Positions 12,366 through 26,400 are shown, counted from the stretch's first letter. The stretch is DNA of 64,000 nt from Ascidia mentula (GCA_947561715.1 OX387205.1:13459001-13523000), one strand, 5' to 3'. The notes: generated by a model from the sequence alone, not told the origin. Made by a program: numbers and translations.

Positions 12366-15300
12366 ATGATGTTGTATAAGGACATTTCCAGGATTATTTG
12401 TATCTTATTTCTTTGCTTGTTTGCTACAATGCAATGTCATAACCTGGCTACCGATTCTAGTATTGTAGCAACCATTAAAGACAGTGGAAATAACGACAAT
12501 ACAACAGCAAACTTTTTCGGGTACAGCATAACATTGGGACCGGATACGTGAGTTCAATTGATCATACATGTTGAATTTGCATGAAATTGTGAGAATTCAA
12601 TGTAAATTTACGGATTTGCTCATAATTGTGAGAATGAAGAGACTGGCTCAAATATTGTCAACATTTTCATGTTTCATGCGAAAAACGTATTGGCAAGAAC
12701 TGATGATCATCAGTTGAAGTCACTGTAAATTGCTATTTAAGTCAGTGTAAATTGCTAATGGTATTTCGGCAATCGGCAATCGGCAACAAATAAACATGCT
12801 GTCACGTATTTTCGACAACCAATCGCATCCAATTCCAACGGCATCAATGCCAAACAGTGCCAGTAACTACGTGATAAATAAAGTAGTTCGATGAGAATTT
12901 GCTTTCGACACAAAACTGACATGTTAAATATTAATTCGTAGATTGGACGTGGGCTCGCCATTAACATCATCCCCGAACAAAACCAAAGGTAACATCCACT
13001 GGCAGTTGAAAATCGATTTCAGGCGAAACGACAGAGAAAATAAATTTGTTACTGGCAAAAACTGAACCGTTGAATAATAACAAATATCACTATTTACTAT
13101 AGATCTTGTTTACAAACCGTCGATACCTTTTTGTAAGATAACATTTACGGTGTGGTGGCCATTTATAGGCACATAACATTAACTCTCCGGAAACGGCAAT
13201 AAATAAGTTGTTTATCAGAGGGTAAAATTTTGAGCTGCCCCACAAGAAAATTGTTCCAACATCAATCTTCAACAACATTTTGCACCGACATCACCCCACC
13301 GTTCGTGCAACCTGGGGACGCTTTCGGCCAGACTGTTCAAAACTCAATTTCCGACTTGGTGGTACGTTTGCGAAGTTTTTTGTTGTTGTTTAATGTTTGA
13401 TGAAATTTGCGGGAAAAGATTGTGGATAGGAAAACCAGCTTCAGCGTTTTAAGTGGAGGAAAAAGCAACGCCTTTTCATTATGTAAATTAAAAATGGATA
13501 AAATTGAACCCTATAGGTGCTACTCAACAACCGCAACTTCGCAACTGGCGTTCGAAAAGGGTCGATTTCGGAACGAAAATATTGAATGTTATTTAACAAC
13601 CGTTCATTGGTTTATATAATTATTAAGATTTTTTTCCAAGCATTGTGAAAGTGTGGCGTTGTTATCAAAATTGGATTCGTTTGCAGACCTGCTCTGCAAC
13701 TAAGAAGCAGGAATGTACACAGGTCAATTACAACCCAGGTTACTGCTACAGAAGTCTAGATAATGGATCCAGCTGGCAAGCGGACCCGAAAACATCACGT
13801 GCAGGTTGACTTAGGTTTCTGGTATTTCCGCGGGATTTTGTTCCCGCGCAATAACCGTCGATGACGCATTCAACGAATGAATTTTTCCTCGCACATGAAG
13901 CAACTGAATCTTACATTGTGTCCACGATACAACTTTGTAAACACACTTTGTTTCGCATCGCATTCTATCAAATTAATGTACTAACGTAAGGACGCATGAT
14001 CAAGTCCACCTTTTTTAACACCGGAATATAACTTACTTTGTAAAACTTTGGGACCAACACTATAGTCCATACAACTGCTCTTAAATATATTTAAAATAAA
14101 ATTTAAACGTTTCGATTGTGCCTTACAATCACTATCAATGCGAAACGCAGGCGACCGGACAAGCAGTTATATGGGTAATATTGTTTATCCTAATTATTTG
14201 AACGTTTTAAACAGATTGCTCGCAGAAGTTGGACATAATGTTTGTGTTGGATGGCTCGGGCTCCATCGGAAAGGAAAACTTCGAAATTGTGAAAAACTGG
14301 ACAATCGAACTTGCTTCGTTTTTTAACATTGCAACCCAGGCCGCCCAGATTGGAGTTGTTCAATATTCTTATTACAACAGTAGAAAGTAAACCCATCTTC
14401 AAGTATTTTTTTATCTTAACGTTGGTTTTGTGCAAGATACATTCTGCACAAAAGCGCACGTTTGCAGTGAAACTATTCGAATTTAAGATAGATTACATCA
14501 ATGTGGTGAAGGGGATTATAAACATTCTACCGGTGCAAATGCAATACAAACTGTTGATTTTGTGAAATTTTGCAGGCCTAGGTTAAACCAAATCAAGACG
14601 GAAGTGGCCCTGGGTGAATGCAGAAACCAACGATGTTTCCGCGTAAGTATTAAAAGCAACTGACAGGTCTTGGCAGGCGCTTCACAGGGACCAGTTTCGG
14701 AACAACAAAGAACTTTAGGAAATTGTAGGCGTGTTGGCGTGTATAGACTGCAAGCATATTCTACATACCCCGCAGCTACCCTTGGTATACAAGCTTAGAT
14801 ATAATGAACTTCACAAATAACTGGTATAAGCTAAAATTTATGGATACAATTATGAGCGCCTTGTTTTGGACTTTTGCCTTCGATTTTTTTGAAATTAAAT
14901 TGCATCAAAATCTGCGCCAAGTTGTGAATCCAACATTGCGACCAGTTATGTATACATGTGTTAACATGGACTGTCAGAAACGTGCTATAGTTTGCAATTC
15001 ACAAATTGTTTTAGAAAAAGGTATCCAGAATCAAACTGTTCGCATCGCAAACGTTCACAGCCCATGCGATCAACAAAACGGTTTCGGATTTTAAAACTTC
15101 AATACGTTTCTTCAGTTCGTTGACATCAAAAGTGATGATTCTTCTCACAGATGGAAAGTGAGTAGAGTTGAATAATCCAAATGTTTATTAAATGGGAAAA
15201 ATATACTTTGAACTTTTACTTCTTGGTAAACAAGTATTTTGTACTTGATCTGAGAAGTTGTTTACCATAGATAACAAGAATTCATCCAGATGGCGTTTAC

Positions 15301-16479
15301 AGAGCCGAGTCTAAAAACAATTTGCACGCTCTTTAAGCATATGAAATGCGACACCAACTAAAATTCAATTTCATGTTATTTCGAAACAGATCAAGCGACC
15401 CTGAGTATATTGCACCTTCAGCAGATTACGCCAGGTCTTACGGCATCACTACCTTCGCTATCGGAGTCGGTGACAAAATTGAAGAGTCCGAATTACAGGT
15501 GTGTTTCACGCCAGGTTCAATCCGTGTAAAAGGTTGGAAGCAAAAGTATCTCTGTTACAAGAAATAGTTCGCGAGCGAGCTACCGGCTTTGAACTGAGAA
15601 AAACCAACAGACCATAACGGGCGAGCTACGGGGCTCAAAAATGAGCTCTGAGCTCATGCAAAAAGTGTAAAATGTGCATCACAGCAAAACGTCTGTTGGA
15701 GTTAATATTTATTTTAAATTGTATTTTATGTTATAGTTGTAGAGTAAAATTTAACGTAATAATTACCGTAAAAATGATAAAATTTAGGGAATTAATAAAA
15801 TTTCAGGTTAGTTATTGCACGTTTTCAACCCATCCTAGACATTATATCATCCGTGCGAGTCGATTTTAAAACCTTTTTCTTTTTATTTGCAGGTCATTGC
15901 TAACGGAGGAAGCAGTAACAAGCGAGTTTATAACGTTGTTGATTTCCAAAAGCTGCAAACTATTGTAGGGGAACTTAAAAGCGAAATATTGAAACTGGCC
16001 TTAGAAGGTGAGCTTCAAGATTTAATAGAGTAAAAAACTATAAATCAAAGGATTGAAATTATAGCACAAGCAGACATTTTAAGTGTAAAAACCCTCACTG
16101 GAAAAAAGCTGGGAACACCACGTACGATAACGACGACCTTAAGGTTTACGTTGTTGCAAATGTTTTTATAATAAGTCTTTTGCCACAGCAAAGTTGACAG
16201 GCAGTTACACTGCAAGACAATTAACGTTAGGTCATCGATAACGCTTTTTCAGTTCTTGCGGAAGTGACTTTAATAATCTATCATGACTACAATGCCTCGT
16301 CTTTGATTAAACCTTGCGAACTTGTTTAGATTAGCTTGAACCGAAAAACAGCGGACAATACTGAAAAAATCAGAACACTTTTTCCAACATTTTGCATTGC
16401 AGGAGGGGGAAATGCCCTGTCGGTCTTCTACGGACAAGAAATGGGGGAAACAGGATTCTCAATTGCACAAAGCAATGCG
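12366..16479 (+). CDS. Integrin alpha variable unit 2 (signal peptide, blades 1-2, alphaI domain)
   Basis: 391 codons, same design as unit 1. Exons: 12366-12547, 12942-12988, 13219-13361, 13687-13804, 14215-14386, 14576-14642, 15015-15157, 15390-15498, 15893-16007, 16403-16479; all phases agree. The signal peptide is followed by HNLATDSS; blade 1 has FFGYSI and LDVGSP (a GAP variant). Exon 2 is the shortest of all units (47 bases). Blade 2 has GDAFGQTV and YNPGYCYRS. The alphaI domain has LDIMFVLDGSGS (MIDAS), a Cys pair in GECRNQRCFR, TFTAHAI, ILLTDG and FAIGVG. LALEGG keeps the intrinsic-ligand Glu. It ends GETGFSIAQSNA in phase 0 at donor GTAACT. Reading on into the intron adds a short hydrophobic tail ending in a TGA at about 16537. 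Confidence 0.87.
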
Positions 16480-16509
16480 GTAACTTTTACGTTAGTTGAT
16501 GAAAGCGCA

Positions 16510-16560
16510 GTGTTGGCGTTTTTGTGTGTGTTGGTGTGATTGAATGTGGGCGTGAGTTTG
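16510..16560 (+). repeat. GT-rich tract after the last exon of unit 2
   Basis: An imperfect GT-rich stretch starts about 30 bases after the last donor of unit 2, in the same relative place as the tracts after units 1 and 3. Confidence 0.6.
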
Positions 16561-17292
16561 GAAGTTGATGACACGTCGTTTGCGGACGGTGTGCGGTAAG
16601 TTTACAGTGGAAAGATCAAGAAATTTGGAAAATAGAAGAAAACGACACAGGTGAGACACCTCATAGTCATCCTCTTACGTCAGCATCAGTTTAAAATTAG
16701 TTGATTTACAATTAAACAAAACACCACAGCCACTCAGAGCTCGTATTTGAAGAAGTACAATCTTTTTGCAGACACGATGACTATTCTTAAAACGGGAGTT
16801 TTGCAAACACAAAACTTTGGACGTAACCTTCCTGTATATAAGGTTCAGAGGCTTCGCAGTCCAGGCATTGTAGCCTACATGGATCAGCCACTATAATGCG
16901 AGAGCTTGGATCGCCAAAAATAAAGTTTCTGCGCAAGGGGGCGATTCTGCCTTGTTATGCATGTTTAAGTATATGTACCAAAGTATGTTTTGCTTTCAGT
17001 GATTATCTGGCCATTCAGCTACAAACTAAACATACGTTATATCATATAGCATTGGCAACAACTTCTATTCAGTGTGGAAACGGCTACAACTTTTTTGTCA
17101 AGCTTTCACATGTGCTCGTATCAAAAGCATGACAAAAAGTTTTCGCTATGGTGTTTGTGTATTAGAACAAAGGAACCATGTGTGTTATGTTGCACTTCCG
17201 ATATGACGAGGTTTTATCGCTTTAAAGGTATACAAATACACCACAACTAACTCGTCGAAACAAAATGGTTTATATTACTTTAAATACTACGA

Positions 17293-17643
17293 TTACTTTG
17301 TTGGTCGACATGCTGCTATAATGAACCACTTCTGGCATAGGATACGCTGTTGCCTGAGTGACAGTTTTGCGACAAAATATCTGTAGTCAGAACAACAGTT
17401 AACGACAATGCTTGGTAGACGTTCAGATAAAGTAGGAGGACAATTTACTATTTGTGTCAAGTCAGATACAAACTCAGCGCCCAATTGTGCATAACAGCCA
17501 ACAGTAAGATAACTGCTTAACATACACGTTCGCAAGTGGGCGCCAAAGAACAACGGCAGAATTCCACATACCAATGCGTCCAAATGAAAGAGGGGTAAAT
17601 AACAATGAAAAGAGGCCCCACAAGTTTCATTTGTAGACGACAT
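17293..17643 (-). CDS. Weak candidate: 116-residue minus-strand reading frame, unknown function
   Basis: The ATG at 17643 lies four bases after a good 3' splice site on the minus strand (a T-rich tract then CTCTTGCAG). That fits either a 5' UTR intron or a spliced-leader trans-splice site, which tunicates use. The product has about nine Cys and a hydrophobic stretch ALVCGILPLFFGA. I recognise no family. No polyadenylation signal was seen close after the stop. It may be chance. Confidence 0.22.
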   Translation of the reverse strand: MSSTNETCGASFHCYLPLFHLDALVCGILPLFFGAHLRTCMLSSYLTVGCYAQLGAEFVSDLTQIVNCPPTLSERLPSIVVNCCSDYRYFVAKLSLRQQRILCQKWFIIAACRPTK

Positions 17644-18070
17644 TGTCCTGCAAGAGTAATTAAAAAAACACCAAAATAATTTAAAACTGTTTCAAACGGC
17701 AGGGCGTGATCACACCTTCTATGCTGTACAACTTAGATTGTAGAAGGCTTGTTTATAACTTGTACACACGTAGTTGCAGCATTGTTCATCAGCAATAATT
17801 GTTGTGTTTTAAACATAAAAATCGTTTCCAAAAAAATAACTGTTAAATTTGGTGGATTGTGACGTCACTATATGATATTTATTTAGTTACAAAAATTAAG
17901 TAGTACACTAAAAGTCTCTGCAGCCGATAACAGTTTAACCCGGCAAGGTCAAAACTGCGTGCCTATTTGTGCAAGTTATTTGCAAATCTGATGCAAATGC
18001 GGAACACAATACGGATCAAATAAGGGTCGGTGGCGCAGTTGAAACCACAGCAGGTATTTTCCACAATGAA

Positions 18071-18150
18071 GACTTAGGTTCAAACACAAGGAAGACGGCT
18101 TAGGTTCAAACACAAGGAAGACTGCTTAGGTTCAAACACAAGGAAGACGC
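18071..18150 (+). repeat. Short tandem repeat, period 26, about three copies
   Basis: Three copies of a unit around GCTTAGGTTCAAACACAAGG follow each other; the first copy lacks three bases. There are no unique spacers, so it is a plain minisatellite. Confidence 0.8.
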
Positions 18151-21100
18151 AGAAAAACGAAACTGCAATCACGCATTGTCTTCCTTTAATTTTTTAAGTT
18201 GAATTTACCTACGTTGACAAGCAATGATAAGCACATGTGCTGTTGCTGTAAATTGATAATAAGTTGAAATATATTTAACAAAACACGTCACAGCACCACA
18301 GAGAGTATTACCTTACCACAAGGTCAATACACTGTTGGCCAAGGCAAGTAAACTGAAGAAAAGGTAAAACCACTGATGCGTTACAATAGGCGTCCGGTTA
18401 TTTGCTTCAGGACTTCAACATAAAAGTTTAACATAAACATTTGTAACTATTTTTTACAAAAGGCATCATCAAGTACACTCTCATAGGCAACCCCCGCTAA
18501 GACATGTATGAACTTATACGTGTTGTATCAACATGTTTCAGAACAGTGTTTGTGCAGTGGTGAAGAACCGGATGACGTTATCATTATCAATTATACACAC
18601 CATAGCGTGCACAAGTCCACACTGTCGTCCGAATCTGGTAGAGTTCTGTTTGTACAGCTGTAACGTCACGGCCGTTGTATTGGTATTAAACCCCTACGTT
18701 AAGCTGGGCGCAAGGCAGCCAACGTAATGTTGTGCAGTCAGTAACCCGGATGTGAGTGACGCACATATCCGGTTAAGGGGTTTCCCCTCACGCTAATCAC
18801 GACGCAAGCCCACTGTAACCTTAGTATTTCCCGTGGGCCGCGGTAATAGTTTAACGGAAGAAAAAACAGCACCAGGCAACAATGCACCGGTTCTACTGTT
18901 GTCTGGTGTCGTTCGGGCGACGAGAGTAAGAATGGTGTTTAGCGTTAGTGTTGATAGAGTCAGTATTTAACGGGACTTAACAACTTGTGTATGTAAGCAG
19001 TTAGATGTTTAATAGGAGTAAAATTATCGTTTTCAATTGTCACGCGTGGAAACGAAGTTTAGAAGGTTGAAATTGAATGTTGAAATTAGTAATTCTCAAT
19101 CGTTTGCGTTGTAGGTTCCCCTGTGAAAACAACAACCATTTATCGCTCCCACCCTTCATGATATAAATGTATTGAAACATTTATGTAACTAATCTCCTCC
19201 GTAACCTCTGAACTGATTGCACCTTTGGGTTAAGAACTGGCCTAAAAGGTGTTAGTTGTGTATGCGTTGAAACCTATGCGCAAATGTATTCAATCTGACT
19301 ATTGAAACGATTCGCATACTTGAAACTGCGCTTGGAAACGTTTAAGGAAGTAATTATGAAATAATGGCCTCTGCTTGAAAGCAGGAGCAAACTTCTTTGG
19401 TGCTAGAGGCTTCGACCTGAGGTTAAAATTTTCAGTGGAAACCAGAAAAGGAAAACGTTTGCGAATCCTGAACTGCAGCAACATTCCGGTCCCCAGAATC
19501 AGAAAACAATACCAGTTAAGGTTTACCTTCCATTGGATTCTCTTCAAGATAATGTATTCATAAAAAATGCATTTATTATTTGCAGTTAAGCGCTGCTAGA
19601 TGTAGACCTTTTTAAACCAGTATAGGCCAAGTATTTGTGTGCACAGCGAGGATAACACAAAATTAGATCCAGCATCGTGCAATCGAGGTTATAGTCTACA
19701 GTTAATGCAAAGTTTTTATATCACGGGATAACACGCCACAGACACCCCCTGAAAGGTAGGCAAACTTAATGCCAATAAAGAACGTAAATTTAATACTACG
19801 AAATTGGGGCGTGAGCATAAATCATGCGTCAACCACGATAATGAGTAAGGTTTCAAGGAAGCCATGAAGGGATCAGTCGTGATCGGTTTCAGAGATCTTT
19901 GAAGCCATATGGGGAGAGTACTCGGAGCATCAAGACTAAGCCATTATTAGCACTAAAAGTAAAATAAAACTTCAAAAACAAGCAAGTACGAGGCAAGTTT
20001 GATGTGATTACAACTAGCGTTTAAGGTAGTTTTGGTAGTTCTGTTTTTTGTGTTGATGAGAAGTGAATGTGTGAAGCACAACAATGAGTTTGATGATTCC
20101 AAACCAAAGAAAAAGTCTGCTGGTTTAAACTTAACAGCACATATTTTGCTTGAGACAGTAAAGAACACGGGAAATAGTCACCAAAGAAGAAAACAACAGT
20201 TGGAAGTCATAGCTCAAGCTAAATAAGCTGAAATCACACGAGTAAAAAAAAGAGGTGACTTTCGACTTGGTGGCGCTTCGCATCTCATGTTGTTAGCTTA
20301 CGAAAGTCTGCAATCATGCTGATCACAAGGCTTAAGAGCACGCGTCTATTGCTACATCCGTTTTTGCAAGACCAAAGAGTGGCGAAAACAATCACGTGCT
20401 CTCACTGTAGGGTGCAAAGTACTGTAATATCCAGTACATTTATTAAAAACCGTTGTTGTAACACTTTAGACGGTGCCTGGTTCTTACCAGTAGTTCTCGA
20501 ACCCACTGGGGTGCGGTTTCTGCTCCTAGGGAGCACGGAGAGACAAACATAAGGTTTGGTTAGATGTTATACTGCATAGATCTATATTGGATTTGGATGC
20601 GAAAACTGGTTGACGGTATTAAAAACCACTAACCTCGAAGATTCAAAATTACAGTAGGCTATATCCGAATCAATAACGACCAAACCGCAACAGAAAAAAG
20701 CTGTGGTCTGTGGTTCTTATTTTGCCTCAGGCGTGCATCTGTGCATTGTTAGATCCAATGCATGTAAAAGACTCCTTAAATATGAAGGGCTAAATAACAC
20801 ACGCCTTTGTTGTGATAACTTTGTGGCAGACACGCATGCAAAACGGGCGGAAAGGGCTGTCAGACAGCGTATGCTACAGCTTTGCTTCCTATTGACAAAT
20901 TCCCTGTGTTACAGTAGCTTTGCGAAGATAGGTTTGAAGCCAAAAGAGGAATTGGTTTGTGTGATGCATATGAACACATTCGACTGATTACATTTTGAAT
21001 GCAAGGGTAAGGAAATATATTGGCGCTTCAAGTTGATCTGAAGAATGTAAGGGCAAAAGAAACATACTAACTGTGTGTCAAAATATAATACCGTTTCGGA

Positions 21101-21614
21101 TCAGACAAGGCCACAATTGCAGTATAATGCAGTTCATACCAAAAGCTGTCTATCCGCTGATCAGATTATTCTCAATAGAGATCTGTTTATATTTTATCGC
21201 GGCGTGCAGTTTGTTTCCGGAGAGATTGCAATTAAATTTGATAGCAAATAGAACTAGCTTTGAGGCTTTCTGTGGTGATTTTTAATTTAAAGTAAAGAAA
21301 ATAAATTAGATAAGGCTTATTATAAGGTTTAGAATATGATACCATATAATTCACTCTTGGCATTAACTTAAATCTTGTCAGCAATGTTTGGGACTACAGC
21401 ATTGCATTACTATATTATGACATCAACAATAAGCGTGCTATAACATATGTTTTGCAGGCGACGACCGTCAATTTAGCAGAAAAATTTTGCCGTAAGAGAA
21501 GATCTACTGCATTATATTTGACGTTTTAGCAGGCAAAAACGAATCTCATCGCCAGTGAAAACGAAACTTAAGGACCCGTCAATAGACCAGTTGAAAAACT
21601 GTAATAACACTGCA

Positions 21615-24600
21615 ATGTGGATAACCGACGCATGGATTCAATGTTTGAGCCTTCTGCAAGTGGCAACGTTCACGAACGCTTGGAACATTGCCATTGACCC
21701 CGGTACAATGGCGCATATAACGCCAACGCCGAAATTGCCATCATCTTCAAGTGCAAGACAAATTGGACCTACACAGACAAGCAACGTCTCGACCCCAGCA
21801 TACTTTGGATATGACTTCACCGTAGACAAAAATAGGTTTGTATGGACAGTAGTTTCTTATGTTATACATACTATACATTGTATACAAATGAATCCCGTTA
21901 AGAAAATCGGTCAAATCTTACAATTTTGTTTGAAAGCAATAAGCCTTTATGTCAAGAATAAATGTCATGAAATGGCTACTGGTATCAGCTGGATACAGGA
22001 TCTGCCTTTGTACGTAAGCTATCAGTGTATTCCAGAAAAACGTAGAAAAGAGTAACAGACGATCAGCGTCAGTGTAGGTGATCTTTTATTAAACCAGAAA
22101 AATTAATTTTGCTTGTTGGCATCATTAGTTTCTTTCTAGTTTTACAATATCGATGACCCTGATATCAGCAATAGGAAAATTATTAGCTATCACCTAAAAT
22201 ACGCTCTTTTCGTTGTAGTTTAACCATAGGTGCACCGAAAACAGCAAAACAAAGTCAGTCTTCCGGCATTGGCCCCAGGACGTTAAAGCCCGATTCGCCA
22301 GAAGGTAAAATCTAGAAAGTTCGAACAGGTTTCCTAAAGCATGTTTATGTGGTTAAAGAAATATGTTAATCGGACCACAGCTGTCGCTTTTACATTACTC
22401 TAAAACGTCATATCGGTTTTGTTGATCATTTACAATTCATGTATTTCGACAAACATTATTGCATTCCATCTTTTGCAACAATTTAGCTACGGGTGACATA
22501 CTGTCCTGTCCATCGAACAACCTCTTCGGTACTTCGTCCGCGACTAAATGTGCGTCGGTGGCACCCCCACAAAGTGGACCCGGGGACGGGTTCGGACAAA
22601 GTGTGGGGAAATCCCCTACTGGAGACCTTACCGTAAGTTTACCGACTTCAAAAACCATTATTATGAAAGCTAAGTGAAGATTAACTGAGATGCCGTTTTG
22701 ACAAGGTAAAAAAGGTGACCCTGTTACCTTGTCGTTTATGCACTTTCGCTTTTACCATGCAACGTCAGAGCAACAAATCAATGACCAACTATATCATAAA
22801 AAAGTGTGGCAATTTGGGAACTTGTATTTTACCAACAGGCGTTTACAATGTCACCATTGCATCTATCCCCATCGCTTTATGGTCAATCACAAGAATAAAT
22901 GAAACAATTTGGGTGCAGAATACTTGGAGTTAATTGCTTTGAATCTTAAAGTTAAGTAGACGTTTCGAACACGAGCTATACTGACGATGAACTTATGTAA
23001 TGTTCGAAACGTCTACTTAACTTAAAATGATTAATAGCATATTAGCTTTGGCTTTCCGGTTCAAAGAAAATAAACAATCAAATGTAGATTAGCCTCATGT
23101 TTAGTAACACTCTGCATACTTCTTCCGAAATTAGAAATGGTCTGGAGCGATGATCTAAGTCTAGGTTTCAATATATATGCACATTTCTATGCTTTTCTTT
23201 ATACCACTGGTTGCGGGTGGTATGAAAAAAACACCAAGTCACCGACGTTGTCACAAAATCTTGGCAGACTATTTGGCATAATACTGTTCCATAATGTGTT
23301 AAATTCACTACAGAGTTTAAGGTACGCCATTGACAAATGGTTACCTGTCGGTTTTAGTTGTGACGTTTAAGCATTTCCTTATTTTTACAATCCATCGCAT
23401 CTTTATCGCGAAAAAGCAAATGACGTAACGCAATATGAAAGACTATTCTCGTTGCATCAATCTCGTGTATGAAAAAAGTTCTTCATTTTCTTATGCCAAA
23501 ATACCAATGCAAAGCAACCCCAGCATTGGTCGTTAGGTTAACAGCAAATTTGGGCAAATTAAGTGGTCAATGTTATTACTGGTTTGTTTTTACACCCTCT
23601 GTTTTCGTTAAAAACGAAACACCGGAAATCAAACCGCATTTTCCACTTATCACAGTATATGAAAAATCCTACTGCCGAAGTTTCATAACAAAAAACCAAC
23701 AAGATAGTTAGTTGTTATTATGCGTTACATTTGCAGGCGTGTTCACCTACAAAGCAACAGAATTGCTCAAACGTAATCTACAGTCCAGGCTACTGTTACA
23801 AGAGTCGCAACGGCGGACAGACGTGGTTTGCTGATCCGGAGACTAGAAGAATAAGTAGGTGTTAAACGCAATATTGATACCTTATAGTTACGACTTGCTG
23901 TAAACTTGCCGCTCTGCATTGAACCATTGACAGCAATATTATCTCAGACTTTGTGCTTATTTTCGCTTTATATCGATCATGAAAAAGCTTTTCAGTTTAA
24001 CAGCACTTCCAGCAAACTGCGTCGCAATGTTTTTTGTGCAATTAAACGTGTGACGTAAAGGTGGAATTTGCGTAAATTTCGGTAGCTATAATTGTTTTAC
24101 GAGCATTTGTATGTTACATAGAATGTCCATCGCTATCTCTGGATGTCATGTTTGTGTTGGATGGTTCGAGCTCTGTTGGGGAGGCAAATTTTGAGATCGT
24201 AAAGTCTTGGGTAACAACACTGTCGTCCTACTTCGATCTTACAACAACCCAAATAGGAGTGGTCCAATATTCCCACTATTACATCCTCAGGTATTTACTG
24301 TAATTTACGATGTATAACATGTGTAGCTACAGCAGCAACTGCTTAGCAAAAGTTGTCATTGAACGGCAGACATTACGCAACTCTTTCGGCGTTTAAAATC
24401 CCACCAGGGCGGAGAAACCAGCATTTTAAACTAGCGGGCACGGAATTTTCCACTTTGTGGTATTTTTCAGTCCACGTCACGGGTACCAAACCATAGAGAC
24501 GACTCACTATGGAGGGCGCTTTGATCACACAACTGCTTGATACCCAATATAGTGCTATAGGCTCGGGTGCCATCCCACCTATGTAGAAGCAAAAGAGCCA

Positions 24601-26286
24601 TATTATATTCACTAAGCTTTATACAGTAGCATACACTGTTTCGTCCCATGGAAGGTGTGCATTCACAAGTTTGATACCCTACAGGTCGAACAGCTTGCAC
24701 TACCGTCTGTAGCTTAATGATAATATTACGGCTTTCGCTTCGTAAAAATAGCATTGCACAAAAAAAGGAGAAACAATTTTGGCACAATAAAACTTTCCTC
24801 GCGTTTTTTTAGTCAACGAATGAAAGTTTTCCGTGTGTTTTACAGATCGCCAGACAACCAGCCATTAATGAAAACGGAGGTCGCGCTTGGTTCGTGTCGG
24901 GTGTTTAGCTGTTTTAACGTAAGTGTGCATTCTCAAACATTGTCACAAGTTTAATTACAGTGACAAAAAAAATCTTCTTATGAAGAACCAACACATTTTT
25001 TTTTCATTTCCCTTGTGCTAATATATTCAGTGATAGAGTAAACTGTGCACGATTTCGACGAACGATTTTTTGCAGTGTTTTTGGTACAAAAATTCTTGCT
25101 TTACTTCATACATCGCCTAACAAAAAAAAATAATACTTTTTAGGAGTCTGTTAACAGAATCAAGTTGCAGAAATGGACAACGAACACTGCCCACGCCTTA
25201 AATAAAACAGTAAATGATTTCAAATCGTCAAGAAGATTCAGCCTTAAGACCACATCGAAGGTTCTTATTCTTCTCACCGACGGAAGGTAAAATGGAAATT
25301 GAATTAAAACTAAACAAGCACCTCAGTATAGGAGTCGGCATCCTTTTGAACGCATTGTGCCTGTCAAACCATGTCATAGCGTCAATGCCTTTGCAGAGTA
25401 ATATCACACTTTTTAGTAACCACTGTTTCGCGGAGATCTATTGCAAAGGTCACATAGTATTTGCAAATTTAAAGGAAAAATCACCCACTGACCGGAGTCA
25501 TCCTTTAGTTTGAATATAAACTGGTCAATCACAAGTCATTGAAAAAATAATGACCTTCCGCCTCAGTAAAATTAAAATTTTATTCTTTCTGCTATTTTTT
25601 TGGGAAAGGGGTACAGAATTATCTGTTTGCAAACGAAGTGTCTCAAGCTACAATGGTTGCACTCTCTTGCTTTGTGTGACCGAGACATCACAAAAATAAT
25701 GACCAGTTTTGGGATCAAGCACAACATGCAGACATAATATTTTTGGCTCCATGGCAACGCATTGTAAACATCTGTGTATTTTAGGTCAACCGATTCACTA
25801 TACGTCCCACAGTCAGCTAATTATGTTCGCTCCCTTGGTATAACAACATTTGCCGTTGGCGTTGGAAACCAAATAAACGAAGACGAACTCAAGGTAAGAG
25901 TTTTCGTGCGTTTTAGTGTTTGTTGGAATGACGTAGCGTCGTATGAAAGTCCTTTTTTTGCGACATTTGTAGACTATAGCCACTGGTGACACGAATTCAT
26001 CAGAAAGGGTGTACAAAGTTCAAGACTTCACCAATCTGGAGGGGATTGTGAACCAACTGAGAAACGCGATCTTAACGGTTTCGCTGGAGGGTAAACATAT
26101 AAAAATGTCATGGTTATTTTTTCGATGGAGTTATTAAGCCAAACAAATATTACCTATTATGTTGTGTATGCTCGTAAAATGAGTACGTATATTTTCCCTT
26201 TAAAAGGTGGAGGAACTTCAAACGCTTCAGACTATGCTTACACATCAGAACTGGGAGAAAACGGATTCTCAAATTTCTATTCCACG
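21615..26286 (+). CDS. Integrin alpha variable unit 3 (signal peptide, blades 1-2, alphaI domain)
   Basis: 421 codons. Exons: 21615-21835, 22219-22304, 22487-22632, 23737-23854, 24122-24290, 24846-24918, 25144-25286, 25785-25893, 25973-26090, 26207-26286. I start at the ATG at 21615 because it opens a signal peptide leading to mature WNIAID; the frame is open further upstream but has no ATG there. Blade 1 has YFGYDFTV and LTIGAPK; blade 2 has GDGFGQSV and YSPGYCYKS. The alphaI domain has DVMFVLDGSSS, Cys pair GSCRVFSCFN, NTAHALNK for the MIDAS Thr, ILLTDG, FAVGVG. VSLEGG keeps the intrinsic-ligand Glu. It ends GENGFSNFYST in phase 0 at donor GTAGGA. An AATAAA at 26486-26491 could end a short read-through transcript. 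Confidence 0.87.
22949..23023. repeat. Perfect 23-base inverted repeat (fold-back) in intron 3 of unit 3
   Basis: Arms at 22949-22971 and 23001-23023 are exact reverse complements around a 29-base loop. The arms contain GACGTTTCGAACA and the loop contains GACGATGA, a core shared with other fold-back repeats in the window. Confidence 0.85.
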
Positions 26287-26324
26287 GTAGGAGGGTTAAA
26301 AAACCGGAGCTTACTGTTTTTTTT

Positions 26325-26400
26325 GTGAATGTATGTGTGTGTGTGCGTGCGCGCGTGTATGTTTTGATAATGAATGTGTGAAATGTGTTGTGATGAATGT
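26325..26400 (+). repeat. GT-rich tract after the last exon of unit 3
   Basis: A (GT)n/(GC)n-rich stretch with GTGTGTGTGTGCGTGCGCGC begins about 40 bases after the last donor of unit 3, as in units 1 and 2. Confidence 0.75.

Larger units (their letters stand above)
16480..21614. other. Large spacer between integrin units 2 and 3
   Basis: 5.1 kb without any integrin exon that I could recognise. It holds a GT-rich tract (16510-16560), a weak minus-strand reading frame (17293-17643), a 26-base tandem repeat (18071-18150), and a possible hAT-like end at 20488-20504 (CAGTAGTTCTCGAACCC). No remnant of a MIDAS, FG-GAP or GFFKR motif was seen. Confidence 0.5.

Noticed and set aside
18071-18150. Three short direct repeats considered as a CRISPR-like array
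   Set aside because: The copies are back to back with no spacers, in an animal genome; it is a minisatellite.
20480-20540. tRNA-like TTCGA loop on the minus strand
   Set aside because: The T-stem pairs poorly and no acceptor or anticodon arm could be built. The sequence looks more like a decayed hAT end (CAGTAGTTCTCGAACCC).
21555-21614. Upstream extension of unit 3 before its ATG
   Set aside because: It has no ATG, and the residues before 21615 would spoil the signal peptide.
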